Below are positions 1 through 5,978 of a stretch of DNA of 8,706 nucleotides, one piece after another. Every line of letters starts with the position of its first letter. Position 1 is the first letter of the stretch. The stretch covers positions 1 through 8,706 of the forward strand of contig CATXZX010000050.1 in assembly GCA_958404085.1 (NCBI GenBank), in the 5' to 3' direction. Both the position numbers and the translations under genes were made by a program. The DNA is from an uncultured Prevotellaceae bacterium (lineage in GTDB: Bacteria; Bacteroidota; Bacteroidia; Bacteroidales; Bacteroidaceae). The notes beneath the pieces were generated by a model. It made no database searches. It was given only the letters and a program-made list of their open reading frames with translations, and was not told the origin of the DNA.

Positions 1-66
1 CGGGTGAGCCGGATATTCGGTTAGTCCAGCCACGGAACTACGCCACTGCCCCAAAATTTTTTTCAT
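1..66 (-). CDS. 5' end of a leftward gene of unknown function (cut by window edge)
   Basis: On the minus strand an ATG at 66-64 opens a frame without stops through the window edge (22 codons). The product begins MKKILGQWRSSV and continues with a polar segment ending AHP; it shows no signal peptide or recognisable domain, and I do not recognise the family. Support comes from position: a strong minus-strand Bacteroidota-type promoter lies at 182-212, about 110 nt upstream of the ATG, and no other gene lies between. There is no Shine-Dalgarno sequence before the ATG, only an A/T-rich leader, which is normal for this phylum. With so few codons visible the frame could be chance, and a start further upstream is not excluded. 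Confidence 0.5.
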   Translation of the reverse strand, partial: MKKILGQWRSSVAGLTEYPAHP

Positions 67-181
67 AAAAGTAGTATTTGAAAAGTGTGTAAGCATTCTG
101 TATGCAATCTTTTCTGCAAAGATAATGCAAGCCGAACGCAATAGAGTTTGCTCTTTTTGCTGAGACGTAGCTTATCTTCTG

Positions 182-212
182 CAAAGATAAAAGACTTTCC
201 GCTATTTCACAA
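182..212 (-). promoter_or_regulatory. Bacteroidota-type promoter for the leftward gene at 1-66
   Basis: Read on the minus strand, TTG (212-210) is followed by exactly 20 nt and then TATCTTTG (189-182), matching the Bacteroidota vegetative consensus (TTTG or TTG at -33, TAnnTTTG at -7). Transcription would start near 175 and give a leader of about 110 nt before the ATG at 66. The same TATCTTTG octamer recurs at 124-117 on the minus strand but without a -33 element at the right distance. Confidence 0.65.
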
Positions 213-240
213 TAAGCACAAGGTCGACCATACTATACAA

Positions 241-271
241 AACAAAAAAATGAGACTCCGAAGAATCTCAT
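241..271 (-). terminator. Intrinsic terminator of the tRNA-Ser/tRNA-Glu operon
   Basis: On the minus strand, positions 271-250 form a 9-bp stem (ATGAGATTC with GAGTCTCAT, one U-G pair) closed by a UUCG tetraloop and followed directly by a run of seven T. It starts 4 nt after the 3' end of tRNA-Glu, so it terminates the tRNA transcript. Confidence 0.9.
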
Positions 272-275
272 CGAG

Positions 276-347
276 TAGCGCCTACGGGAATCGAACCCGT
301 ATACCATGCGTGAGAGGCATGTATCCTAACCGTTAGATGAAAGCGCC
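276..347 (-). tRNA. tRNA-Glu (anticodon CTC)
   Basis: The minus strand folds as a complete 72-nt cloverleaf. The acceptor stem is GGCGCTT with AGGCGCT (G-U at the first pair, U-G at the sixth). The anticodon stem CATGC/GCATG encloses the loop CTCTCAC, giving anticodon CTC, which reads GAG. The T arm is ACGGG-TTCGATT-CCCGT. The discriminator base is A and CCA is not encoded. The gene lies 6 nt downstream of tRNA-Ser in the same transcript and is followed by an intrinsic terminator. Many Bacteroidota decode both Glu codons with a TTC tRNA, so a dedicated CTC isoacceptor fits a GC-rich genome. Confidence 0.95.
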
Positions 348-353
348 GTTACG

Positions 354-440
354 CGGAAGCTAGGAGATTCGAACTCCTGGTACGATTACTCGTACGGCAG
401 TTTAGCAAACTGCTGGTTTCAGCCACTCACCCAAACTTCC
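354..440 (-). tRNA. tRNA-Ser (anticodon GCT)
   Basis: The minus strand gives an 87-nt class II tRNA. The acceptor stem GGAAGTT pairs with AGCTTCC (one U-G pair). The anticodon stem GCAGT/ACTGC holds the loop TTGCTAA, giving anticodon GCT for the serine codons AGC and AGU. A long variable arm (GTACG/CGTAC) marks it as serine, and the T arm is AGGAG-TTCGAAT-CTCCT. The discriminator base is G and CCA is not encoded. It is the first gene of a two-tRNA operon, with its promoter at 468-498. Confidence 0.95.
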
Positions 441-443
441 ATT

Positions 444-465
444 CCGCATTTTCTCTTAAATGCGT
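444..465 (-). other. Hairpin in the 5' leader of the tRNA transcript
   Basis: Read on the minus strand, CGCATTT and AAATGCG form a 7-bp perfect inverted repeat around a 6-nt AAGAGA loop, between the predicted transcription start and the 5' end of tRNA-Ser. It would form a small stem-loop in the pre-tRNA leader. A role in RNase P or endonuclease processing is possible but not shown. Confidence 0.45.
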
Positions 466-467
466 TG

Positions 468-498
468 CAAAAGTACGTTATTCTTTTCACATACACAA
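468..498 (-). promoter_or_regulatory. Promoter of the tRNA-Ser/tRNA-Glu operon
   Basis: On the minus strand, TTG (498-496) is followed by exactly 20 nt and then TACTTTTG (475-468), a full match to the Bacteroidota TTG-N19/20-TAnnTTTG pattern. Transcription is expected near 461, about 20 nt upstream of the mature tRNA-Ser 5' end. Confidence 0.8.
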
Positions 499-580
499 CA
501 GATAGGCCCGAAAAAATCACAAAAAATCATTTTTCGACCTCCGACACTTCCATATACAGCCTCAGGCACTCCCAATAACC

Positions 581-610
581 CCGCTGTCCGTCCTCACAGG
601 GATACAGCGG
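581..610. repeat. Inverted repeat CCGCTGT/ACAGCGG
   Basis: A perfect 7-bp inverted repeat (CCGCTGT at 581-587, ACAGCGG at 604-610) spans a 16-nt centre. It could form a hairpin in RNA of either strand. No T-run follows it directly, so it is not by itself a terminator. Function unknown. Confidence 0.4.
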
Positions 611-617
611 TACCCCG

Positions 618-655
618 TCCGGTCCTTGTTCCGCGAAACAAGCAGGCCGGTTTTT
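618..655 (+). other. Terminator-like hairpin with T-run, no assigned upstream gene
   Basis: CTTGTT (625-630) and AACAAG (637-642) form a 6-bp stem around CCGCGA. The flanking CCGG copies (619-622 and 647-650) can extend the stem across an imperfect internal loop, and five T residues follow at 651-655. This resembles an intrinsic terminator on the plus strand, but no rightward gene or clear promoter is visible upstream. It may be the end of an unrecognised small RNA, a remnant, or chance. Confidence 0.25.
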
Positions 656-809
656 CGAAATAGCTCCGTGGTTTTTCAAAACAGTAGGGCGACACGTTCT
701 CCGCCCTCCATCGGCGAACCTTCGCTATACTCCATTCTGACTGTTCGAAAGCCTCGTTCCTACAAAAACATACACATTAGCACAAATTAACACATCCTTT
801 CTTCCTCTT

Positions 810-820
810 ACCACGGTGGT
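810..820. promoter_or_regulatory. Candidate regulator-binding palindrome in the operon promoter
   Basis: ACCAC-G-GTGGT is an 11-nt perfect palindrome lying just upstream of the -7 box at 825-832, inside the promoter spacer. IclR-family proteins bind short palindromes at their own promoters, so this is a plausible autoregulatory operator. The assignment rests on position and symmetry only. Confidence 0.35.
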
Positions 821-824
821 TTTG

Positions 825-832
825 TATTTTTG
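825..832 (+). promoter_or_regulatory. -7 element of the iclR operon promoter
   Basis: TATTTTTG matches the Bacteroidota -7 consensus TAnnTTTG and lies 68 nt before the iclR start codon, with transcription expected near 839. The -33 element is poor: only T-rich sequence (around 797-806) lies at the right distance and no TTG is present. A weak -33 box would fit a promoter that depends on a regulator. Confidence 0.55.
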
Positions 833-842
833 CACCAAACTA

Positions 843-856
843 TAAACCAAAGTTTA
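843..856. promoter_or_regulatory. Second candidate operator, TAAAC-N4-GTTTA
   Basis: TAAAC (843-847) and GTTTA (852-856) form a perfect 5-bp inverted repeat around CAAA, immediately downstream of the predicted transcription start. A protein bound here would block transcription. It is an alternative or additional candidate site for the IclR-type regulator encoded next; the evidence is position and symmetry only. Confidence 0.3.
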
Positions 857-900
857 CCATTTGAAACCATCAATCTTTATCAAACTCCTAAACAACGTAT

Positions 901-1662
901 ATGACAGAAAACAGATACAACATACCGATGCTGAAAAAGAGTTTCGAACTGCTGGAAGAACTGGGCCAGCATCCGGAAGGACTCTCGATGCAAGAACTGA
1001 TTACAGCACTCGGCCAGGCCAAGACATCCGTCTACCGGTTGCTTTTGTCACTTATGCAACTGGGCTACGTGTGCAAGGACGAGGTCGGTTGCCGCTACTA
1101 CCTGTCGCGCAAGCTGTTGCGGCTGGGACTGGCCGCGCTGGGTAACGCCAACATTGTAGAACGCGCATTGCCCCACATGCGCCACCTGCGCGACAGTATC
1201 TGCGAAAGCGTCATGCTCGGCGTACTCATGAACGACCAAGTCGTGCTGCTCGAACAGGTACTCGGCTCACACGATTTCACATTCATGCTGCGTCCGGGAG
1301 CCAAATTCGACCTCCACGCATCCGCACCCGGCAAACTGTTTCTGACCTTCTCGTCCAAGGAGGAACAAAAACGGCTTCTGAAGGACATGGACTACATTAT
1401 ATATAATAAGCGCACCATCCGGAACGAAGCTGAAATGCAGGACGAGATTCTCCGCGTGCGGCAATGCGGTTACGCTACCGACCTAGAAGAAGGTCTGGAC
1501 GGCGTGCATTGCGTGGCGGCGCCTGTACTCGACCAGTCGGGCGACATCACGGCCGTTCTGTGGACTTCCGGTCCGTCGGGACGTATGAAGAAAGAAATGT
1601 TTCCGGCCATTGCCGATGAGCTCAAGAAGGCGGCCGAACAGATTTCCACCAGTTGCAGTTAA
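901..1662 (+). CDS. IclR-family transcriptional regulator
   Basis: The 253-residue product has the length and two-domain layout of IclR regulators. An N-terminal winged helix-turn-helix (about residues 10-70) contains the LSMQELITALGQAKTSVYRL segment typical of the recognition helices. The C-terminal effector-binding domain carries the family signatures HASAPGKLFL (139-148) and a GYATDLEEG...VAAPV block (190-209). No membrane segment is seen, so it acts on DNA in the cytoplasm. It is the first gene of the operon and ends 20 nt before the alcohol dehydrogenase gene, which suggests that it controls this locus and itself through the palindromes near 810-856. The start at 901 places the whole HTH in frame; a second ATG at codon 10 is possible. 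There is no Shine-Dalgarno sequence. The effector is unknown, probably the pathway substrate or an intermediate. Family assignment is firm; activator or repressor cannot be told. Confidence 0.92.
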   Translation: MTENRYNIPMLKKSFELLEELGQHPEGLSMQELITALGQAKTSVYRLLLSLMQLGYVCKDEVGCRYYLSRKLLRLGLAALGNANIVERALPHMRHLRDSICESVMLGVLMNDQVVLLEQVLGSHDFTFMLRPGAKFDLHASAPGKLFLTFSSKEEQKRLLKDMDYIIYNKRTIRNEAEMQDEILRVRQCGYATDLEEGLDGVHCVAAPVLDQSGDITAVLWTSGPSGRMKKEMFPAIADELKKAAEQISTSCS

Positions 1663-1682
1663 CAAACAAACCTATATAAAGA

Positions 1683-2876
1683 ATGAAAAACTTCACCTAT
1701 TACAATCCAGTAAAGGTTATTTTCGGCGCAGGCGAACTGCAAAGAATCGGAACCGAAGCGAAGATTTTAGGCAGCAAGGCCATGCTGGTATCCTACAAGG
1801 AACCGGGCATGCTCCTGCCTCTCCTCGAACGCATCACCCGCCTGCTTAAAGAGGCCGGCGTTACCGTTACCGACTTTTTTGAGGCGGAACCTAATCCCGA
1901 CATCACGACCGTAGCCACCGGAGCTGCCCGTTGCCGTGAAGAGGGTATCGATCTGGTTATCGGCGTAGGCGGAGGCAGTGCGATGGATGCGGCCAAGGCC
2001 ATAGCCGCCGCAGCATACTACGAGGGCGATCCCTGGCAGATGGTATGCAGCCGCCACGACTGTGCCACCGCTGTTCCGCCCGTCCGTGCGCTCCGCAAAC
2101 TGATGGTACCGACCCTGCCGGCCACCGGAAGCGAGATGAACCTGTGCGCTGTGGTAAGCAACCGCCGGTTAAAAGAAAAATCCTATATCTGGGCCGAATG
2201 CCTCTACCCCGAAACGTCCATTATCGACCCCGAACTGACCGTAAGCCTTCCGCCTTACCAGACGGCATGCGCCGCGGCCGACACCATCTCGCATGTTCTC
2301 GAAATCTACCTGAACGGCGAAGAGGACAGCGACCTGCAACACTATTTTCAGGAGGGCGTCATGCGTACCGTCATGGACAACATCGGTAAAGTGCTGGACA
2401 ACCCGTCGGACCTGTCGGCCCGCTCGCACCTGCAATGGGCTGCAACGTGCGCCATCAACGGATGGGCCTCGCCGGGAGATGCCTGGACCCCCATCCACCA
2501 AATAGGCCACGTACTGACCTCACGCCACCAGGTGGCCCACGGCGCGTCGCTGGCCATGCTGATGCCGGCCTGGATGCGCTACATGTGGCAGCGCAAACCG
2601 GCCATTTACGCCCGGTTTGCGACCAACGTCATGCAACTGTCGCCCGCGGGCCTGAGCGAGGCCGAACTCATCACCGCGGGTATCGATGCCTTTGCCGCTT
2701 TTCTGAAACGCATCGGCACGCCTTGTTCGCTACGCGAAGGCAACATCACGCCGGACGACCTTCAGGCCATCTGCGACGGAGTTGTGACCGTAAGTTTCGG
2801 CGCCGACGGCATGTTGGCCTGCAATCCGCCTGTCAGCCGTCAGGATATTCTCGAAATTCTGAAATCCGCTTATTAA
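1683..2876 (+). CDS. Iron-containing alcohol dehydrogenase (YqhD/butanol dehydrogenase-like)
   Basis: The 397-residue protein has the family's usual length and motifs: the dinucleotide-binding GVGGGSAMDAAK (94-105), TLPATGSEMN (144-153), and the metal site. By comparison with FucO and YqhD, the Fe2+ (or Zn2+) ligands are Asp200, His204, His272 and His286, with His276 as the extra conserved active-site histidine; all are present. It should interconvert an alcohol and an aldehyde or ketone with NAD(P)H in the cytoplasm. Two roles fit the operon: oxidising a polyol to the ketose that the downstream FGGY kinase phosphorylates, or reducing an aldehyde released by the DeoC-like aldolase, so recycling NAD(P)+. 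Substrate and cofactor cannot be read from sequence. The gene follows iclR by 20 nt and precedes the HzsA-related gene by 28 nt, with no promoter or terminator visible in either gap. Confidence 0.92.
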   Translation: MKNFTYYNPVKVIFGAGELQRIGTEAKILGSKAMLVSYKEPGMLLPLLERITRLLKEAGVTVTDFFEAEPNPDITTVATGAARCREEGIDLVIGVGGGSAMDAAKAIAAAAYYEGDPWQMVCSRHDCATAVPPVRALRKLMVPTLPATGSEMNLCAVVSNRRLKEKSYIWAECLYPETSIIDPELTVSLPPYQTACAAADTISHVLEIYLNGEEDSDLQHYFQEGVMRTVMDNIGKVLDNPSDLSARSHLQWAATCAINGWASPGDAWTPIHQIGHVLTSRHQVAHGASLAMLMPAWMRYMWQRKPAIYARFATNVMQLSPAGLSEAELITAGIDAFAAFLKRIGTPCSLREGNITPDDLQAICDGVVTVSFGADGMLACNPPVSRQDILEILKSAY

Positions 2877-2904
2877 AAGAACCCCTTAACTCCGTCATCC
2901 GATT

Positions 2905-5271
2905 ATGAACAGAATCCAGAAAATCGCCATCGGGACTTGCCTGCTCCTACTGCCGGCCGGGCCGCTGCTGCATGCGCAGGAAGGAAACAGGCCGATATGG
3001 CTATCGGAAGCCGCCCGGAAAAAGCTGGCCGGCACAAAGATACTCTTTGTCGAACGCGAACAATACGCATCCGACCACCACAACACGGCTACGCTCTTCC
3101 AGCCGGGCGAAATCAACGAGAACAGTTTTGCCCCCGGAGGCGCCCTGCGCGTGTTCGATGTGGACACACGGACGTTCAAGACGCTCATCGACACACGCGA
3201 AGGCGTTGTGCGCGATCCCGAAGTGTCCTTCGACGGTACGAAGATTGTCTTTTCCATGCGCAAGAACAAGTCCGACAGTTACCACATCTACGAAATCAAC
3301 GCCGACGGCACGGGGCTGCGCCAATTGACACGCGCCAAAGGAGTTTCGGACATCGACCCGCTGTATCTGCCCGACGGCGGCATCGTGTTTACTTCCACCC
3401 GGCAACCCAAATACTGCATGTGCAACCGCCACATCATGGGTAACCTGTTCCGCATGGACTCCGACGGAGCCAATATCACGCAGATAGGTGTCAGCACCTT
3501 GTTCGAGGGACACGCTTCCTTGCTGAGCGACGGGCGCATCCTGTACGACCGTTGGGAATATGTGGACCGGAATTTCGGCGACGCCCAAGGTTTATGGACC
3601 GTGAACCCTGACGGAACCAAACATTCCATCTACTACGGTAACAACACGGCATCGCCCGGCGGTGTCATCGACGGGCGCGAAATGCCCGGCACCGACTTGG
3701 TAGCCTGTATATTCGGTTCGTGCCACGACCGCCCGTGGGGCGCGCTGGCCATAATCGACCGAAAGAAGGGCGTAGACGGCGCCGACGCCGTCGTATCCAT
3801 CTGGCCGAAAGAATCGCTGGGCCTCGTCGGAAAAGGAAATCTGGACTCGTTCAAATGGATAGACCGGATGTACGAAGATCCGTTCCCCTTAGACAACCAG
3901 AACCTGCTGGTATCGCGCTCCATCTGGTGCAAACGTGGCCCCTGGAACGCTATTATGGACACCAAGATGGGCATCTACCTGGTCAACCGCGACGGTTCGG
4001 AAGAACTGCTGTTCGAAGCCGGTCGGAGTGTGTTCGACCCCATGCCGCTCAGCCCGCGCAAAAAACCGCTGGCACTGCCCTTCATGCGCAACTTCACAGA
4101 CAAGGACGGCAGTTTCTACGTGGAGAATGTCTACGAAGGTACCCACATGAAAGGTGTTGCCAAAGGTAGCGTAAAATACCTGCGCGTCATCGAATCGCCC
4201 GAAAAGCGTTCGTGGACGAATGCCGGCTGGGGCGGACAGGGCGAACAGGCACCTGCGCTCAACTGGCACAGTTTCGAGAACAAGCAGATACTGGGTGAAG
4301 TCCCCGTCGAAGCCGACGGATCGGCCTATTTCATGGTTCCGGCCGGCAAGCACGTGTTCTTTCAACTGCTCGACAAAGACAAAAAAATGATTCAGTCCAT
4401 GCGCAGCGGCGTCAGCCTGATGCCGGGCGAGATCAACGGCTGCGTCGGTTGCCACGAAGACCGCCTCTCGATCCCCGTACCCATGAAGAAACGTCCCATG
4501 GCACTGCTCGGAAAAGCAAAGACCCTGACACCCTGGCGAGGAAAGAAGCCCGTCAAGTTCTCATTCCTCGAACACGTTCAGCCCATTCTGGACAAGAATT
4601 GCGTGCGTTGCCACGACTTTGACGAAAAGAACCGCAAGAAACTTGTTTTGGCCCGCGACCTGAATCCCTTCTTCAATGCCGCTTACGTCAACATGCAGGT
4701 GGCGAAGGTCGTGCGGCTTATCGGTGGTGGCCCGGCGGACATTCAGGAAGCATACTCCTGGGGAAGTCATGCCAGCCGGCTCACAAAAATCATCGACGGC
4801 AACCATCACGGCATACACCTGTCCCGCGCGGACAAGGAAATGCTTTACACGTGGATGGACATGAACGGCGTTTATTATCCGGTGTACGAATCGGCCTTCG
4901 ACAACACGCTGGCCGGACGCTGCCCGCTGACCAACGAAGAAATGGCGGAACTGGGAAAACTGACCCGCATCAACTTCTGGTGGCTGAACGGCTATGGGAG
5001 GAAGATGCCGGCACAAATCGCATTCGACCGGCCCGAACTAAGTCCCTGCCTGGACAGCGTCCGCAACGACAAGGTCCAATACGCCCGCGCGCTGGAGCTT
5101 ATCAAAACCGGCAAGAAGCGTCTGAAAGAAACGCCGAGGGGCGACATCGAGAAAGACCTCGTCCCCTGTGAACGCCACAAGGCCATGTTGCAAAAATACG
5201 CCGACCGGCTGAAAGAGAACCAGGCCTGTACGCAAAGTATTGTGGACAACAAGAAAAAATACGACGAATAA
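2905..5271 (+). CDS. Exported dihaem c-type protein related to hydrazine synthase alpha subunit (HzsA-related)
   Basis: The 788-residue product has a signal peptide (basic start, LLLL core, likely cleavage after LLHA near residue 24), so it acts outside the cytoplasm. Residues 40-380 carry TolB/PD40-type propeller repeats (FDGTKIVFSMR, INADGTGLRQLT, LPDGGIVFTSTR, SDGRILYDRWEY) as in the hydrazine synthase alpha-like family. Two c-type haem motifs follow: CVGCH (513-517) and CVRCH (566-570). A helical, charged tail (about 680-788) also looks typical of this family in Planctomycetes, Verrucomicrobia and Bacteroidota. True hydrazine synthase is an anammox enzyme. From memory of its structure, the first haem there has a Tyr ligand four residues after the motif His; here that residue is Leu521, so hydrazine synthesis is unlikely. 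A Cys-rich patch, CMCNRH (171-176), could bind metal. The real reaction is unknown. The gene sits between the alcohol dehydrogenase and aldolase genes with 26-28 nt gaps, so it is probably co-transcribed. Confidence 0.85.
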   Translation: MNRIQKIAIGTCLLLLPAGPLLHAQEGNRPIWLSEAARKKLAGTKILFVEREQYASDHHNTATLFQPGEINENSFAPGGALRVFDVDTRTFKTLIDTREGVVRDPEVSFDGTKIVFSMRKNKSDSYHIYEINADGTGLRQLTRAKGVSDIDPLYLPDGGIVFTSTRQPKYCMCNRHIMGNLFRMDSDGANITQIGVSTLFEGHASLLSDGRILYDRWEYVDRNFGDAQGLWTVNPDGTKHSIYYGNNTASPGGVIDGREMPGTDLVACIFGSCHDRPWGALAIIDRKKGVDGADAVVSIWPKESLGLVGKGNLDSFKWIDRMYEDPFPLDNQNLLVSRSIWCKRGPWNAIMDTKMGIYLVNRDGSEELLFEAGRSVFDPMPLSPRKKPLALPFMRNFTDKDGSFYVENVYEGTHMKGVAKGSVKYLRVIESPEKRSWTNAGWGGQGEQAPALNWHSFENKQILGEVPVEADGSAYFMVPAGKHVFFQLLDKDKKMIQSMRSGVSLMPGEINGCVGCHEDRLSIPVPMKKRPMALLGKAKTLTPWRGKKPVKFSFLEHVQPILDKNCVRCHDFDEKNRKKLVLARDLNPFFNAAYVNMQVAKVVRLIGGGPADIQEAYSWGSHASRLTKIIDGNHHGIHLSRADKEMLYTWMDMNGVYYPVYESAFDNTLAGRCPLTNEEMAELGKLTRINFWWLNGYGRKMPAQIAFDRPELSPCLDSVRNDKVQYARALELIKTGKKRLKETPRGDIEKDLVPCERHKAMLQKYADRLKENQACTQSIVDNKKKYDE

Positions 5272-5297
5272 CCCATACAATCAACAAGAACCTTCCT

Positions 5298-5978
5298 ATG
5301 AATACAAATACAGACATAGCCCGCATGATAGACATCAGCGCCGTCCGGGCCGATTCAAGTCTGAAAGAGATCGAACAAATACTTGAAGCCACCGAGAAAT
5401 ACCGTTTTATCTGCGTATTCGTCATGCCTTCGATGCTCGATAGGGTACGCGAACGGATAGCCGGAATCCCGGGAGTAGGCCTCGGCGGAATCGTCGGATT
5501 CCCGTCAGGTGGCGAGAGTACGGCAACAAAATGTTACGAGGCGACCGAACTGAAAACAAAAGGCTGTACCGAAATCGACATGGTCATGAACATAGGCCTG
5601 CTGAAATCGGGCCTTTACGAAAAAGTGGCCGAAGACATCCGTGCCGTCCGGGAAGTCGTAACGCCTCTGCCGCTGAAAGTCATCATCGAAGTAGCCCTGC
5701 TGACCGACAGCGAGATAGCCGATGCGGCCCGCATCGTACGCGACTGCGGAGCCTCGTTCGTCAAAACCGGCACCGGATGGGCCGGGGCCACGACGGAGCA
5801 TCACATCCGTGTCATCAAGGAGGCCGTGGGCGATACGATTCCGCTAAAAGTTGCCGGCGGCGTACGTACATTGCAGACACTGACGGCTATGAAAGAACTC
5901 GGCGTATCGCGTTTCGGAATCGGTTACAAATCCGCCATCAGCATTTTAGAAGAATCTGAAAAAAACAAGCAGCCATGA
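5298..5978 (+). CDS. deoC: DeoC-family aldolase (2-deoxyribose-5-phosphate aldolase-like)
   Basis: The 226-residue protein is a class I (Schiff-base) aldolase of the DeoC family at its normal length. Lys156 in FVKTGTGW matches the Schiff-base lysine, Lys184 in LKVAGGVRT the second active-site lysine, and Asp94 in EIDMVMNIG the acidic proton-relay residue. VGFPSGG (66-72) and GIGYKSA (207-213) fit the phosphate and barrel ends. The classical reaction cleaves 2-deoxyribose-5-phosphate to acetaldehyde and glyceraldehyde-3-phosphate. The usual N-terminal IDHT box is altered to IDIS, and KTGTG replaces the more common KTSTG, so a different deoxy or chain-modified sugar phosphate is possible. Its stop overlaps the next start (ATGA at 5975-5978), so translation is coupled to that of the FGGY kinase, which probably supplies its phosphorylated substrate. 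No nucleoside phosphorylase or phosphopentomutase is adjacent, unlike typical deo operons. Confidence 0.88.
   Translation: MNTNTDIARMIDISAVRADSSLKEIEQILEATEKYRFICVFVMPSMLDRVRERIAGIPGVGLGGIVGFPSGGESTATKCYEATELKTKGCTEIDMVMNIGLLKSGLYEKVAEDIRAVREVVTPLPLKVIIEVALLTDSEIADAARIVRDCGASFVKTGTGWAGATTEHHIRVIKEAVGDTIPLKVAGGVRTLQTLTAMKELGVSRFGIGYKSAISILEESEKNKQP

Larger units (their letters stand above)
499..809. other. Intergenic stretch without a convincing gene
   Basis: This stretch lies between the leftward tRNA promoter and the rightward iclR promoter. Frames are open on both strands for 60-70 codons, but none has a believable start, promoter or recognisable product. What can be seen is A/T-rich sequence at 511-535 and two inverted repeats at 581-610 and 625-642, described separately. 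Confidence 0.6.

Noticed and set aside
1..52. Possible truncated tRNA-like structure on the minus strand (AGTTC/GGACT stem)
   Set aside because: No acceptable anticodon arm forms, and the same bases read as the first codons of a promoter-preceded frame starting at 66, which explains them better.
117..124. Second minus-strand TATCTTTG box
   Set aside because: No TTG lies 19-21 nt upstream; the nearest is 14 nt away, so the copy at 182-189 is preferred.
143..158. AGAG-TTTG-CTCT followed by T residues as a plus-strand terminator
   Set aside because: The stem is only 4 bp and A/T-rich, and there is no rightward gene upstream.
148..336. Plus-strand 62-codon open frame
   Set aside because: It crosses the tRNA operon terminator and tRNA-Glu on the opposite strand; its apparent protein is antisense tRNA.
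460..663. Plus-strand 67-codon open frame
   Set aside because: Low-complexity, Pro/Arg-rich product with no promoter, overlapping the leftward tRNA promoter and the hairpins.
527..724. Minus-strand open frame of about 65 codons with coding-like composition
   Set aside because: It has no start codon at a sensible position, no promoter, and an unrecognisable product; it could be a decayed gene end but cannot be supported.
3001..3588. 195-codon minus-strand frame antisense to the HzsA-related gene
   Set aside because: It lies wholly within a well-supported gene on the opposite strand, and long antisense frames are expected in GC-rich coding DNA; its product shows no domain.
2905..5271. True hydrazine synthase alpha subunit (anammox)
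   Set aside because: No other hydrazine synthase subunits are present, the Tyr axial-ligand position is Leu, and the context is sugar catabolism.
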